Shown: positions 55,108 to 64,000 of the stretch, one piece after another
Position numbering within the stretch: the stretch's first letter is position 1
How the letters are laid out: each line of letters starts with the position of its first letter
From: Rhodobacteraceae bacterium LMO-JJ12
GTDB lineage: Bacteria > Pseudomonadota > Alphaproteobacteria > Rhodobacterales > Rhodobacteraceae
Length of the DNA stretch: 64,000 nt
Direction: 5' to 3'
Assembly (NCBI GenBank): GCA_021555075.1
Contig: JAKGBX010000001.1
Coordinates: 744,001-808,000 of the forward strand
Translations under genes and position numbers: made by a program
The notes under the pieces: generated by a model
Seen by the model: the letters and a program-made list of their open reading frames with translations, nothing else
Told to the model about the DNA's origin: nothing
Databases searched by the model: none

Positions 55108-55670
55108 GTGGTGATCTCCTCAAGCGCGGGGCGGGGGCGCTCGGGCGCGGCGGTTGTTTCGGTAGCGATATGGATAAACCCGGCGACGCGCTCGTGATCG
55201 GCAAGGCCGAGCACGTCGCGCGTGAAGGCGCGGTCATGGGCGGCAAAGCCCGAAAGCCAGTTGGCACCCCAGCCCGTCGCCAGGGCAGCGTTGAGCAGCG
55301 CCAGACAGACGCCGCCTACGGCGTAGCTCTGCTCGATGGGGGGCACTTTGGGGGAGGGCTTTTGCACTTCGATCACGGCCACGGCGAGGTGGCCCTGATC
55401 GAACTGGCTGCGGGCCTTGGCGATAGAGTCTTCATCCAGCCCGGCGGCGCGGGCGTGCGCTTCGGCGGCCTCGGCCAGCCGGGGCATGGCGCCCGCTTCG
55501 ATCACGAGGAAACGCCAGGGTTCGAGCTTGCCATGATCGGGGCTGCGTGAGGCGGCGGTGAGTAGGGGGGTGAGCTCATCGCGGGTCGGCGCCGGTGCCG
55601 TAAGGGTTTTGGCGGGGCGTGAGCGGCGGGTTTGCAGGAAGTCGAGGGCGACCGGATTGGGTTTCGGCAT
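55092..55670 (-). CDS. Nitroreductase-family protein (YdjA-like)
   Basis: 192-aa FMN-dependent oxidoreductase fold. The N-terminal QTRRS motif (FLQTRRSRPAKTL) and AASRSPDHGKLEPWRFLVIE, with the His-Gly-Lys segment binding FMN, are typical of the YdjA subgroup; GGVCLALLNAALATGWGANW follows. Substrate unknown. Its 3' end overlaps the CysZ-like gene start, so they are coupled. Confidence 0.92.
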   Translation of the reverse strand: MPKPNPVALDFLQTRRSRPAKTLTAPAPTRDELTPLLTAASRSPDHGKLEPWRFLVIEAGAMPRLAEAAEAHARAAGLDEDSIAKARSQFDQGHLAVAVIEVQKPSPKVPPIEQSYAVGGVCLALLNAALATGWGANWLSGFAAHDRAFTRDVLGLADHERVAGFIHIATETTAAPERPRPALEEITTWLSA

Positions 55671-55737
55671 GGCAGCAAGTCCTTTGGTAGCTTGTGTTCT
55701 ATGTCTGCTGGCATTGCGCTGGCGTCAAGGGCAGGAG

Positions 55738-55756
55738 CGAGGGGCGCTGCCCCTCG
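55738..55756. repeat. Hairpin repeat unit CGAGGGGC-GCT-GCCCCTCG
   Basis: An 8-bp perfect stem with 3-nt loop followed by CGCTCCCCGGGATACTTTTG, between the deacetylase-like and nitroreductase genes. I recall this combination as a frequent intergenic motif in Rhodobacteraceae genomes, acting perhaps as a terminator or REP-like element. Only one copy was seen in this window. Confidence 0.5.
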
Positions 55757-55797
55757 CGCTCCCCGGGATACTTTTGGCAAGATGAAAGAGGCGCGTG

Positions 55798-56904
55798 TCA
55801 GTCGAGGAGGGTGTCGGCCATTTCGGTCACAAGATCGGCGAAAACGGCCTGCATCCGGGGGTTGGGTTGGCGGCGCGCCACGGTGTCGGCCATCGGGTCG
55901 GGGGCAGTGGCGACGGAATCGGCGAGCTCTTCCAGAACGGCATGGCCGCAGAATGGCACGTAGGCTTCGGAATAGCCGCCTTCATGCACCAGGAGCAGCT
56001 TGCCTTCGCAGAGATGTTTGGCCGATTGCATCATCTGGGCGGTCATGGCGCGGAAAGTATCGGCGGTGGCCAGCATCTGGGCCAGGGGATCGAAGATGGA
56101 GGCGTCAAAGCCGCAGGCGACGATGATCGCGTCGGGGCGGAATTCGGCCAGCGCGGGTTGCACGATCCGCTCCATCACGTCGAGATAGGTGGCGTGGCCC
56201 GCGCCGGGGGGCAGTGGCACGTTCATGTTGTAGCCAAGGCCCGCGCCGGTGCCGCGATCGGTGATGTCGCCTGTATCGAGCGGGTAGTTGTGTTCCTGAT
56301 GGATCGAAATGGTCAGCACGTCATCACGGTCATAAAAGATTGCTTCGGTTCCGTTGCCGTGATGCACGTCCCAATCGACCACGGCAAAGCGGCTTCCCTG
56401 ACCCGAGGCGATGGCCGCTTCGATGGCGATGGCGATATTGGCCAGCAGGCAGAAGCCGTTGGGCCAGTCGGGCAGGCAATGATGGCCGGGCGGGCGTGAC
56501 AGGGCATAGGCGTTATCAAGCGTGCCGTCGAGCACCTGCGAGAGCGCCTCTTTGGCGAGGCCCGCCGACAGGGCGGCAATCTCGAAGCCGCCCTTGAGGA
56601 AGGGGGTGCGCAGGCCCAACTCGCCGCCGGCCGCATCCGACGTGTCCTTGAATTTTTGCAGGAAGGTTTCGGGGTGCACGCGGGCCAGGTCGCCCCAGGT
56701 GGCGGGGGCGGCAGATTGCATGGCAAGCTCGCGTGCAAGCCCGCTGACCTCGATCAGGTTTTTCAGGCGGCGTTTGGTCTCGGGGTTTTCCGGCAGGCCG
56801 CCCGCCGCGAGGGGCTGCACAAAGCCACCCAGAGGCAATGTCAGCGCATAGTTGCCGCCGCCATGCCAGAAACATTTCTCGTCCCAGAAAAACCCGGTTG
56901 CCAT
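55798..56904 (-). CDS. Histone deacetylase-family (acetylpolyamine amidohydrolase-like) hydrolase
   Basis: 368-aa arginase/deacetylase-fold Zn enzyme. Active-site blocks: RPPGHHCLPDWPNGFCL with the His-His pair, VDWDVHHGNGTEAIFYDRDD with Asp and His zinc ligands, and SIHQEHNYPLDTG. Bacterial members remove acetyl groups from polyamines or other small amides. ATG 56904 (MATGFFWDEKCFWH) is chosen; the frame upstream is open but overlaps the DUF167 gene. Confidence 0.92.
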   Translation of the reverse strand: MATGFFWDEKCFWHGGGNYALTLPLGGFVQPLAAGGLPENPETKRRLKNLIEVSGLARELAMQSAAPATWGDLARVHPETFLQKFKDTSDAAGGELGLRTPFLKGGFEIAALSAGLAKEALSQVLDGTLDNAYALSRPPGHHCLPDWPNGFCLLANIAIAIEAAIASGQGSRFAVVDWDVHHGNGTEAIFYDRDDVLTISIHQEHNYPLDTGDITDRGTGAGLGYNMNVPLPPGAGHATYLDVMERIVQPALAEFRPDAIIVACGFDASIFDPLAQMLATADTFRAMTAQMMQSAKHLCEGKLLLVHEGGYSEAYVPFCGHAVLEELADSVATAPDPMADTVARRQPNPRMQAVFADLVTEMADTLLD

Positions 56905-56989
56905 ATTTTTTCTCCGATTCCGTCGCGGGGGATTAGCGCGCGCTACGGCGTGGATTGCAACCCGTGTCTGGCCAGTTGTAGGTTGGCCT

Positions 56990-57247
56990 ATGGCAGATCC
57001 GGATTTGACAGCACTTGCCCGGCCTGGGGCCGAAATCGCCGTGAGGGTGACGCCGAAAGCGTCACGCAACAGGGTTGTGCAGCAGGATGGCGCCTTGCGC
57101 GTCTATGTGACCGTGGTGCCGGAAGCGGGCAAGGCCAATGCCGCGGTTATCAAGCTTTTGGCCAAGGCGCTCGGCGTGCCGAAATCGCAGCTTGTGCTGA
57201 TCCGGGGTCAGAGTGCGCGCGACAAGGTGTTTCGGATTGCGCAATAG
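56990..57247 (+). CDS. DUF167 (YggU) family protein
   Basis: 85 aa, the normal family length. Family blocks IAVRVTPKASRNRV, then VVPEAGKANAAVIKLLAKAL and RGQSARDK. Function not established. Divergent from the deacetylase-like gene with 85 bp between; its end lies 6 bp from the convergent hypothetical gene. Confidence 0.92.
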   Translation: MADPDLTALARPGAEIAVRVTPKASRNRVVQQDGALRVYVTVVPEAGKANAAVIKLLAKALGVPKSQLVLIRGQSARDKVFRIAQ

Positions 57248-57253
57248 CGCCGG

Positions 57254-57520
57254 TCAGCTCTTGTCTTCGGGTACCAGCGAATAGACCCCTTCGGGCAGGT
57301 TGAGCGCCGCCGCCATGTCGCGCACCTGAGATATTGAGAGGGTGATTTTCTGGACGCTGTTGGTGCGCGGGTCGAATTGTTCGACCGTGACGCATTCGGC
57401 GAAGGCATTGACGATGACATCTTCCTGAAGCGGGGTGGCGACCGCTTTGGAAGTGGGGGCCGGGCCCTCGTCCACCAGTGTGATCACTGTGGCATCAAAT
57501 TCATGCTCGATTGAAAACAT
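57254..57520 (-). CDS. Small conserved hypothetical protein
   Basis: 88 aa from ATG at 57518-57520 (MFSIEHEFDATVITLVDEG). Contains IVNAFAECVTVEQFDPRTN and ISQVRDMAAALNLPEGVY. It reads as a compact alpha/beta domain with no known motif; similar proteins occur in Rhodobacteraceae. The longer frame to 57898 overlaps the M48 gene and is rejected. Confidence 0.7.
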   Translation of the reverse strand: MFSIEHEFDATVITLVDEGPAPTSKAVATPLQEDVIVNAFAECVTVEQFDPRTNSVQKITLSISQVRDMAAALNLPEGVYSLVPEDKS

Positions 57521-57645
57521 GCGTTCAGCATAACGGGCGGAAATCGGCGCGCAAGCCTTCAACCCTGCGTGAATCGGCGCAAACAGGCTGGTGCATGCGC
57601 GCGCAGGTGCTATTCTGGCGCGAAAATCAAGGAAATGAGGCGACG

Positions 57646-58350
57646 ATGCGGGTTCTGGCCCTGTTTGCACTGCTGGCCCTTGCGGGCTGTATGACGAGCG
57701 TGCCGCCACAGGCTCCGCCTGAGGCATCGGCGTCGCCAACGGTTGTCGGCAGGTTGAGTGCGCAGAAAGCGGCGCGGCAATTCGTGACGGTGATGGAGAC
57801 GGTCGAGCCCGTGGCCGAGCGCGAATGCCGCAATCGCACCGAGGGCATGAACTGTGATTTTCAGATCGTCGTGGATGATCGCGCGGGTCTGCCGGCAAAT
57901 GCCTATCAGACGCTTGATCAGTCGGGCCGGCCGGTGATTGCCTTTACGCTGGCGTTGATCGGTGACGTGCGCAATGCTGATGAATTGGCGTTTGTGATGG
58001 GGCATGAGACCGCACATCACATTGCAGGTCACATTCGCCGCCAGCGCGAAGCCGCCGCTGCGGGTGCGGTGATCTTTGCCGGGTTGGCGGTTTTGACCGG
58101 GGCGGATGCAACATCTGTGCAATCAGCACAGGAATTGGGCGCGGCCGTGGGCGCGCGCAGCTATTCCAAGGAATTCGAGTTGGAGGCCGATGCGCTGGGC
58201 ACGGTGATCACCAAAAAGGCCGGGTATGACCCACTGAGGGGGGCCGAGTTTTTCACCCGCATTCCCGATCCGGGCAACCGGTTTCTGGGCACGCATCCGC
58301 CTAATGCGCAGCGGATTGAAACGGTGCGGCGGGTGGCCTCGCAGATGTAA
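57646..58350 (+). CDS. M48-family metalloprotease, lipoprotein
   Basis: 234 aa. Signal with lipobox LAGC (Cys15) places it at the membrane, facing the periplasm. Zinc motif HETAHH (His120, Glu121, His124) and third-ligand region EFELEADALG match M48/BepA-like proteases, which help quality control of outer-membrane proteins. ATG 57646 follows AAATGAGGCGACG; the long frame from 57511 is not used. Its last 50 bp overlap the 3' end of the next, convergent gene. Confidence 0.92.
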   Translation: MRVLALFALLALAGCMTSVPPQAPPEASASPTVVGRLSAQKAARQFVTVMETVEPVAERECRNRTEGMNCDFQIVVDDRAGLPANAYQTLDQSGRPVIAFTLALIGDVRNADELAFVMGHETAHHIAGHIRRQREAAAAGAVIFAGLAVLTGADATSVQSAQELGAAVGARSYSKEFELEADALGTVITKKAGYDPLRGAEFFTRIPDPGNRFLGTHPPNAQRIETVRRVASQM

Positions 58351-58639
58351 AGCTCGTGTGGGATTTGGGGCGGCTGCGCCGATGGCGCATCAGGCGCAAT
58401 GAAATCGCGATGGTTGACATGATGATCCAGAATCCCTGAAGCAGGGCAGCGGCAAGATTGAAGCTGGCTGTGAGGCCGATCAGAACGAGGCTTGCCGCGC
58501 AGAAATTGATTGCGAAATAGGTGATGCAATCGCTGGTCAGGTGACGGAAAGTGAGCATGATGTAATTCATCACGTAAAGCGCAAAGCCGAAAACTCCTGC
58601 GATTTCAAAGAGAGATAGATCAGAAAAACTGATGTTCAT
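58301..58639 (-). CDS. Small membrane protein, CBU_0592-like
   Basis: 112 aa with three hydrophobic segments (FEIAGVFGFALYVMNYIML, then ITYFAINFCAASLVLIGLTA, then NLAAALLQGFWIIMSTIAI) and a basic tail. The arrangement fits the CBU_0592-type family of small membrane proteins, function unknown. It shares 50 bp with the 3' end of the M48 gene on the other strand, so the basic tail is coded antisense to that gene. Confidence 0.7.
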   Translation of the reverse strand: MNISFSDLSLFEIAGVFGFALYVMNYIMLTFRHLTSDCITYFAINFCAASLVLIGLTASFNLAAALLQGFWIIMSTIAISLRLMRHRRSRPKSHTSFTSARPPAAPFQSAAH

Positions 58640-58736
58640 GGCAAACCTGCAAATATTTGTTTCTAAATTGAAAACCTGTCTATGCGAGAGTGATAGCAGC
58701 CCGTGTGGATCTGTGCAGGTGGGGAATTCCTGACCT

Positions 58737-59102
58737 ATGTTACAGATTGAAAATGTGGTGCGTGATCGTGGCTCGAAATACGCGGTATCTGCCGGGGCGG
58801 CAGCCAGCCGGGCCGATGTCGACGGGTTCTTGAAGGGGCTGAAAGGCGTGAAGAAATACGCCAAGGCGACACATAACACCTGGGCCGTTTTGCTGAGTGA
58901 CGGCACGCCCTTGAAAGGGGATGACGGCGAAGCAGGGGCCGGGATGGTGATCTTACGGATGCTGGAGCGTGAGGGGCTGCACGATCATCTGATCGTGGTA
59001 ACCCGTTGGTATGGCGGAACAAAGCTTGGTGGCGACAGGTTTCGCCGGGTTGCCGACTGTGTGCGTGCCTATCTTGATGCGCGCGCGGACCCCGAGGTTT
59101 GA
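58737..59102 (+). CDS. IMPACT/YigZ-family protein, short form
   Basis: 121 aa. Matches the UPF0029 N-terminal domain: ATHNTWAVLLSDGTPLKGDD, then AGAGMVILRMLEREGL and VVTRWYGGTKLGG. Full YigZ proteins are about 200 aa with a second ferredoxin-like domain, absent here. Function unclear (linked to translation regulation in eukaryotes). Confidence 0.85.
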   Translation: MLQIENVVRDRGSKYAVSAGAAASRADVDGFLKGLKGVKKYAKATHNTWAVLLSDGTPLKGDDGEAGAGMVILRMLEREGLHDHLIVVTRWYGGTKLGGDRFRRVADCVRAYLDARADPEV

Positions 59103-59275
59103 TCAGGGTCAAAGACGCAAATCCGCATGTCACGATAGAGTGGGGGACATTGCGCAGACGACGGTGAGCGGGCGCAATCTTGCGCCTGTCGGAAGGCGCA
59201 AGACGCCGCATGAGGTGTGTTGCAACCGGGGGTGTCCGACGCCCCTCAGATACTGAGATGGATGGAATTTCGCAG

Positions 59276-59536
59276 ATGAATATCAATGTATTGCCTCTCG
59301 GAGATCCGGTCATGCACTTCTGGCTTACCCGCTCGGCGGCGCGGGCCATGGGGATCAATCTGAGCGAAGCGATGGCGGAGGGGAAACTGACTGCTGAGGA
59401 TTATACGGCCATGGTCACGAATTGCCGTCAATGCGCCTTTGTCGAAGAGTGTCAGAGTTGGCTGGCGACCTCTGCGGTGCAGCGCTGCGAAGCCTACAAA
59501 GACTGTCGCAACAAGGCGGTGTTGGAGCGGCTTTGA
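59276..59536 (+). CDS. DUF6455 family protein with conserved cysteines
   Basis: 86 aa. LGDPVMHFWLTRSAARAMGI is the family hallmark, followed by MVTNCRQCAFVEECQSWL and RCEAYKDCRNK. The five Cys residues, including CRQC, suggest a metal or Fe-S site, which is inference. Start could also be ATG 59258. Confidence 0.8.
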   Translation: MNINVLPLGDPVMHFWLTRSAARAMGINLSEAMAEGKLTAEDYTAMVTNCRQCAFVEECQSWLATSAVQRCEAYKDCRNKAVLERL

Positions 59537-59693
59537 CCGCGCCGGGATGCGCCGAGAGGGGCGTATGAGACGAAACCGGAAGGTCGCTCTTTCCGTGATG
59601 GACTGAACGCGCGGTGATGGCGAACTTGCGCTGTGCCATGAAACCGCTCATCGTTTCTTGCAGGGGATACCTGCGAGGGGGGAACGGTTCGGG

Positions 59694-60056
59694 ATGCTCT
59701 ATTTCTTCAAACGGCTTCGCCTGCGCCTGATCTGGAGTTGGCGCGGCGTTGTGCAGACCTGGGGGTCCGAACATTCTTTTCGCACTTGGGTCTGGGCCAA
59801 TCTGGTTTCGGCGTCACTTGCTCTGCTCTTGCCGATTTCCCTATCGGAACGGGCGCTTATCTTGGCGCTTGGTCTGTTGGTTCTGGCGTTTGAGCTGATC
59901 AATACGGCGATCGAGCATGCGATCGATTACATCTCAAACGCGCAGCATCCGCTTGCGGCGAAGGCCAAGGACGCCGGAAGCGCCGGTGTGTTTGTCGCCT
60001 CGCTTGCGGCGGGGGTGGCGTGGGTCATCGTGCTGGCACAATTCTTGCCCGGTTAG
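59694..60056 (+). CDS. dgkA: Diacylglycerol kinase, prokaryotic DgkA type
   Basis: 120-aa trimeric membrane kinase that recycles diacylglycerol to phosphatidic acid. Three membrane helices; the catalytic block FELINTAIEHAIDYI carries Glu67, Asn70 and Glu74, matching E. coli Glu69, Asn72 and Glu76. ATG 59694 matches normal family length. Confidence 0.92.
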   Translation: MLYFFKRLRLRLIWSWRGVVQTWGSEHSFRTWVWANLVSASLALLLPISLSERALILALGLLVLAFELINTAIEHAIDYISNAQHPLAAKAKDAGSAGVFVASLAAGVAWVIVLAQFLPG

Positions 60057-60157
60057 GGCGCAGGAATGACCCCGCCGTGACTGCCGTCGCTTTGCGCAAT
60101 TGCCAGATCGCCGGGTGCGCCCTAATCTGGAGCAGAATTTGCACCGGAGGTTTCGCA

Positions 60158-60505
60158 ATGATCACACGTCGGCTTTTTCTTGGCGCGGCATTGGTTGCGC
60201 TGGCGCTGCCTGTTTTTGCGCAATCGCTGCCCGACAACATTTCAGGTGTCTACCGCGCCGAGGGGCGCAACCCTGACGGGTCGACCTATCGCGGCACGGT
60301 GACGGTGCAGGAGAGCGTCGGCGGGGCGGTGGGCTTTGCCTGGATTGTGGGCAATCAGAGCTACGCCGGTGTCGGCCAGCGCGACGGTCGGGTGGTGAGC
60401 GTGAACTGGGGCGACGCGCATCCAGTGGTCTATGTGATCATGCCCAACGGGACACTGCACGGCACATGGGGCGATGGTCGGGCGTTGGAGCGGTTGGAGA
60501 AGTAG
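60158..60505 (+). CDS. Small exported protein of unknown function
   Basis: 115 aa. Signal MITRRLFLGAALVALALP, cleavage after FAQ, then a beta-rich domain beginning NISGVYRAEGRNPDGSTYRG and ending HGTWGDGRALERL, a lipocalin-like or DUF-type small sandwich. GGAGG precedes ATG 60158. No catalytic motif seen. Confidence 0.75.
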   Translation: MITRRLFLGAALVALALPVFAQSLPDNISGVYRAEGRNPDGSTYRGTVTVQESVGGAVGFAWIVGNQSYAGVGQRDGRVVSVNWGDAHPVVYVIMPNGTLHGTWGDGRALERLEK

Positions 60506-60561
60506 GGCGAACCCGTTGAACCAAAGGGTGGCGTGCGGACCTCGGGGTGGGTGCGAAGCGC

Positions 60562-60578
60562 CCTCCCCATGGGGGAGG
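60562..60578. terminator. Hairpin between convergent small-protein gene and rimO
   Basis: CCTCCCC-ATG-GGGGAGG, flanked by AGCGCC and GGGCGCT that can extend the stem. GC-rich structure in the 134-bp gap between convergent genes; likely a shared terminator, without U-tract. Confidence 0.45.
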
Positions 60579-60639
60579 TCCGGGCGCTGCCCGGCGGTGC
60601 CGGGCGTGGGGATAAGTTAGGCGCGGTTTTCTTCGCTGC

Positions 60640-62013
60640 TTAAACGGTCTTGCCCCACAAATCATACTCCCCGGCCTCGTCCACCTCGACAGAAACGATC
60701 TCACCGACAGCCAATCCCTCGGTTCCCTCATCAATAAACAAATTTCCGTCGATCTCGGGCGCATCGGCCTTGGTGCGGCAGGTTGCGATGCCGTCTTCGT
60801 CGATGTCGTCGATGATGACATCCATGATCTGACCCACTTTGGCGGCCAATTTGGCTTCGGAAATGCTCTGGGCCTTTTGCATGAAGCGGTCCCAGCGATC
60901 CTGTTTGACGTCATCCGCGACATGATCGGGCAAGGCGTTGCTTCGCGCGCCATCGACGTTTTCATATTGAAAGCAACCGACTCGGTCGAGTTGGGCCTCG
61001 TCCATCCAGTCGAGCAAGGTCTGGAATTCGGCTTCGGTCTCGCCGGGGTAACCGACGATAAAGGTTGAGCGCAGGGTGATGTCGGGACAGACGCCGCGCC
61101 ATTCGGCGATGCGGTCAAGCGTGCGTTCGGCGTGTGCCGGGCGGGCCATGCGTTTCAGGGTCTCGGGATGGGCGTGCTGAAACGGGATATCGAGATAGGG
61201 CAGCACGACGCCTTCGGCCATGAGCGGGATCAGCTCGCGCACATGCGGGTAGGGGTAGACATAATGCAGGCGCACCCATGCCCCGAGCGCCCCGAGATCG
61301 CGGGCCAGCGCGGTGATGGCCTGCTCGCCTGAGGGGCGATCTTCGCGGGGCCAGTCGACGCCATAGGCCGAGGTGTCTTGCGAAATGACGAGAAGTTCGC
61401 GCACGCCGTTTTCCACCAGCTTTTCGGCTTCACGCAGCACGGCGCGGTGCGGGCGCGATTGCAGGCGGCCACGCATCGAAGGGATGATGCAGAACTTGCA
61501 GTGGTGATTGCAGCCTTCGGAAATCTTGAGATAGCTGTAGTGGCGCGGGGTGAGCCGGACGCCGGAGGCGGGCAGCAGGTCGACAAACGGATCGGGGCTG
61601 GGCGGAACGGCGGCGTGGACTGCATCAAGCACCTGTTCGTATTGGTGCGGGCCGGTCACGGCGAGGATGCGGGGGTGATGTTCGCGGATGTAGTCCGGTT
61701 CGGCCCCGAGACAGCCGGTCACGATGACGCGGCCATTCTCGCTCAGGGCTTCGCCTATGGCTTCGAGCGATTCCGCCTTGGCAGAGTCGAGAAAGCCGCA
61801 GGTGTTGACGATCACCGCGTCGGCCCCGGCATAGTCGGGCGACAGGCCATAGCCCTCGGCGCGTAGGCGGGTGAGGATGCGCTCGCTGTCGACCAGAGCT
61901 TTGGGGCAGCCGAGAGAGACCATGCCGATGGAGGGCTGGCCCTCGCGACGGGTTTGCGCAAGGGCGGTGCGGGCATTGGCAAGGTCGGGGCGAAGGTTGG
62001 GCGGATTCTGCAT
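60640..62013 (-). CDS. rimO: Ribosomal protein S12 methylthiotransferase
   Basis: 457-aa radical-SAM enzyme that methylthiolates Asp of ribosomal protein S12. N-terminal UPF0004 cysteines at 36 ([12 protein letters not shown]), 72 and 101; radical-SAM triad C168xxxC172xxC175 (GCNHHCKFC); C-terminal TRAM domain. The [12 protein letters not shown] block separates RimO from MiaB. Starts at 62013 or 62022 are likely; extension to 62154 is rejected because it would meet the divergent AsmA gene. Confidence 0.96.
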   Translation of the reverse strand: MQNPPNLRPDLANARTALAQTRREGQPSIGMVSLGCPKALVDSERILTRLRAEGYGLSPDYAGADAVIVNTCGFLDSAKAESLEAIGEALSENGRVIVTGCLGAEPDYIREHHPRILAVTGPHQYEQVLDAVHAAVPPSPDPFVDLLPASGVRLTPRHYSYLKISEGCNHHCKFCIIPSMRGRLQSRPHRAVLREAEKLVENGVRELLVISQDTSAYGVDWPREDRPSGEQAITALARDLGALGAWVRLHYVYPYPHVRELIPLMAEGVVLPYLDIPFQHAHPETLKRMARPAHAERTLDRIAEWRGVCPDITLRSTFIVGYPGETEAEFQTLLDWMDEAQLDRVGCFQYENVDGARSNALPDHVADDVKQDRWDRFMQKAQSISEAKLAAKVGQIMDVIIDDIDEDGIATCRTKADAPEIDGNLFIDEGTEGLAVGEIVSVEVDEAGEYDLWGKTV

Positions 62014-62153
62014 GGGTGGCATATAAGCGAGCGCGCGCGCCGGGAAAAGCGGCAATGCGAGATAGGCTGCGCGGGGTTCTTGCCGTAAAGCGGGGCAGGG
62101 GTTACCTCTTGGAGCTGAGATATTTGCTCTGGCTGAGCCGAAAGGAGACCGCA

Positions 62154-64000
62154 ATGCGCTGGATTTTCAGGATATTGGGTGCGTTGCTGGTGGCGGCGCT
62201 GGTGCTTGTGGGTGGTCTGTTCCTGATGCCCGGCGAAAAGATTGCCGAAGTGGTGCTGAACCAGATCGAGGCCGCAACCGGGCGTGAGGTGACGCTTGAG
62301 GGGGATGTCAGCGTCAGTTTCTATCCGGTCTTGGGCGTGCGCACCGGCGCGATGACGATTGCCAATGCTGATTGGTCCGACAAGGGTGCGATGCTGAAAG
62401 CCGAAGCGCTGCATATCGGGGTCGAGACTGTGCCGCTTTTTTCAGGGCAAATCCGCATCCGAACGCTGGAGCTGACGCAGCCCGATCTGTTGCTTGAGCG
62501 CGACAAGAGCGGGCGCGGCAACTGGGAAATCGCGACAGGCACGGCCAGCAGCGGCGGGCGGCAATTCGCGCTTGCACTGGACCATATTGAGATGAGCGGT
62601 GGACGGGTGCGCTATCTCGATCAGACAGATGGCTCAAACCAGGAGTTTACCGGGCTTGATGCTGTGCTTGAGGCACCCGATCTTGCAGGGCCAGCCACGC
62701 TGGAACTGGCGCTTGAGCCTGCGGGCGAGCGGGTGACGCTAAGCGCCAGCGTGCAGGGTCTTTTGCCCTTCCTGTCAGGTCAGCCGGTGGCCGTAAGCGC
62801 CGATGTCGTGGCGGGCGGCGCAACCATGGGCTTTGTCGGGCGTGCCACGGCTACGGGCGACGCCGAAGGGCAGCTTGAAGCGAACCTGCCCTCGACGAAT
62901 GCCGCGTTGCGCGCGCTGGGCATGGCCGGGGTGAACCCGCCCAAGGGGCTTGGGCAGGCAGTTACGGCCAAAGGGCTTGTCGTGCTCAAGGCGGGCAAAT
63001 CGCTTGCCCTGCGCAAGACGGCGCTCCGGCTTGACGACAACGCGTTCACCGGTGATCTCGATATTCAGTTCGGCGGCGATCGCCCCTATGTGACCGCGCG
63101 GCTTGATGCGGGGGATCTGGATTTTTCCGGCCTTTCGCAAGGCGGTAGCAGCGCGGGCGGCGAGGGCTGGCCAACCGCGGCTATCGACATGGGTGCGCTG
63201 GGCGCGTTGAACGGGCAGGCGCGGATCACGGCAAATTCGGTTGATCTTGGAACGCTCAAGTTCGGCGCGACCGACATCACCGCTACGCTTGATCGCAGCC
63301 GCGTGGTGTTCGCACTGGGACGGCTGGCGGGATATGGCGGCGCGTTTGGTGGCGAATTCGTGGTGAACAATCGCAGCGGTCTGTCTGTGGGTGGCAAATT
63401 GAGCGCAACAGCGGTCGAGGTGCGCGATCTTCTGAGCGATATGGCAGGCATTACGCGGCTTTCAGGCAAGGGCACGGCTTCGCTCAACTTCCTGGGCGTT
63501 GGCGGCTCTCTTGATGCGATTATGAAAAGCCTCAAGGGGGATGGCAGCATTGCGATGGACAAGGGCATGATCTCGGGGTTTGACCTCGACAAGCTGATGA
63601 GTTCGGGTGACGGGACGGGGGGGACCACGATCTTTGATCGCCTCGAGGCCGGATTCACCATGAGCAACGGCGATATGCTGAATGACGACCTGAAGATGAC
63701 CCTGCCGGGGTTTGAGGCCACGGGGAAAGGGCGGATCGGTCTTGGGCGGCGCGATATCGACTATCTCTTCACACCGGTGGCCTTGAAGGCGCGCGAGGGC
63801 AAGGGGCTGGCCTTTCCGGTGCGCATTCGTGGCCCATGGGCGGCGCCCAAGATCACGCCGGACGTGAAAGCGGCGATTGATCTCAATCTGGCAGAGGAAA
63901 AGAAGGCGCTGGAAAACAAGATTGAGAACAAGGTGAAAGAGAAGTTGAGCGAAGAACTCGATTTTGAAGTGGAAGAAGGCGAAAACCTTGAAGACGCGCT
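62154..64000 (+). CDS. AsmA-family protein (3' partial)
   Basis: At least 615 aa, open to the right edge. An N-terminal membrane anchor ([20 protein letters not shown]) is followed by the AsmA N-terminal block [20 protein letters not shown] and ends in the AsmA_2 region ([19 protein letters not shown]). AsmA-like proteins are bridge-like envelope proteins linked to lipid transport. AAAGGAGA precedes ATG 62154. Near the edge the chain becomes Lys/Glu-rich. Confidence 0.88.
   Translation, partial: MRWIFRILGALLVAALVLVGGLFLMPGEKIAEVVLNQIEAATGREVTLEGDVSVSFYPVLGVRTGAMTIANADWSDKGAMLKAEALHIGVETVPLFSGQIRIRTLELTQPDLLLERDKSGRGNWEIATGTASSGGRQFALALDHIEMSGGRVRYLDQTDGSNQEFTGLDAVLEAPDLAGPATLELALEPAGERVTLSASVQGLLPFLSGQPVAVSADVVAGGATMGFVGRATATGDAEGQLEANLPSTNAALRALGMAGVNPPKGLGQAVTAKGLVVLKAGKSLALRKTALRLDDNAFTGDLDIQFGGDRPYVTARLDAGDLDFSGLSQGGSSAGGEGWPTAAIDMGALGALNGQARITANSVDLGTLKFGATDITATLDRSRVVFALGRLAGYGGAFGGEFVVNNRSGLSVGGKLSATAVEVRDLLSDMAGITRLSGKGTASLNFLGVGGSLDAIMKSLKGDGSIAMDKGMISGFDLDKLMSSGDGTGGTTIFDRLEAGFTMSNGDMLNDDLKMTLPGFEATGKGRIGLGRRDIDYLFTPVALKAREGKGLAFPVRIRGPWAAPKITPDVKAAIDLNLAEEKKALENKIENKVKEKLSEELDFEVEEGENLEDA

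Overview
The window comes from an alphaproteobacterium, most likely a marine member of the Rhodobacteraceae (Roseobacter group). The pointers are small protein families typical of that group (DUF1467 beside methylmalonyl-CoA epimerase, DUF6455, an Ala-type Hint_2 protein, a 49-residue basic protein), gene order such as lgt-midA-pgeF and tmk-holB-tatD, and GC-rich third codon positions over the right half. No rRNA, CRISPR array or prophage structural gene was seen.

A tRNA-Ser(UGA) at 30913-31002 (minus strand) splits the window. Left of it (1-30.9 kb) lies an accessory region of mixed, visibly lower GC. It holds high-affinity ABC importers, genes for CoA-thioester and amide chemistry, transcription regulators, and at least seven transposase remnants. 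Right of it (31-64 kb) lies a high-GC housekeeping region. The 3' end of the tRNA faces the accessory side, as expected if the tRNA was an integration target.

The accessory region divides into blocks. (a) 1-9.9 kb: two polyamine/opine-type ABC importers in tandem, only the second with an ATPase in view. With them are a crotonase-fold protein lacking both catalytic glutamates, an XRE-cupin regulator, an NTF2-like protein and a CaiB-type CoA-transferase. (b) 10.4-13.5 kb: an ornithine-cyclodeaminase-family enzyme, an IS3 remnant and an MFS exporter. (c) 13.7-19.6 kb: one minus-strand operon of cysteine hydrolase, SDR dehydrogenase and a five-gene amide/branched-chain-type importer, divergent from a MarR regulator across a 12-bp palindrome. 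(d) 20.4-21.3 kb: remnants of IS3, an FAD-oxidoreductase and IS256. (e) 21.3-29.4 kb: a TetR regulator divergent from two MaoC/hotdog hydratases, an acyl-CoA ligase and a second Liv-type importer whose permease LivM and ATPase LivG are fused. (f) 29.4-30.6 kb: a cluster of IS3, IS21 and IS110 remnants. Blocks a, c and e share one plan: periplasmic capture, transport, then CoA activation or hydrolysis, each under a local regulator.

The housekeeping region runs: orphan TRAP solute receptor; DUF309; thioesterase; SPOR lipoprotein; D,D-carboxypeptidase; tmk-holB-tatD-MBL hydrolase with stop/start overlaps; AEC carrier; Hint protein; 49-aa protein; lgt-midA-pgeF; ubiK-like; a large exported protein of unknown function; mce-DUF1467; an orphan receiver protein; hemerythrin; aspS; carB; CysZ-like; nitroreductase; deacetylase-like hydrolase; DUF167; M48 lipoprotein; IMPACT family; DUF6455; dgkA; rimO; and an AsmA-family protein cut by the right edge.

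All assignments rest on reading motifs and family resemblance by eye; no database search or computation was run.
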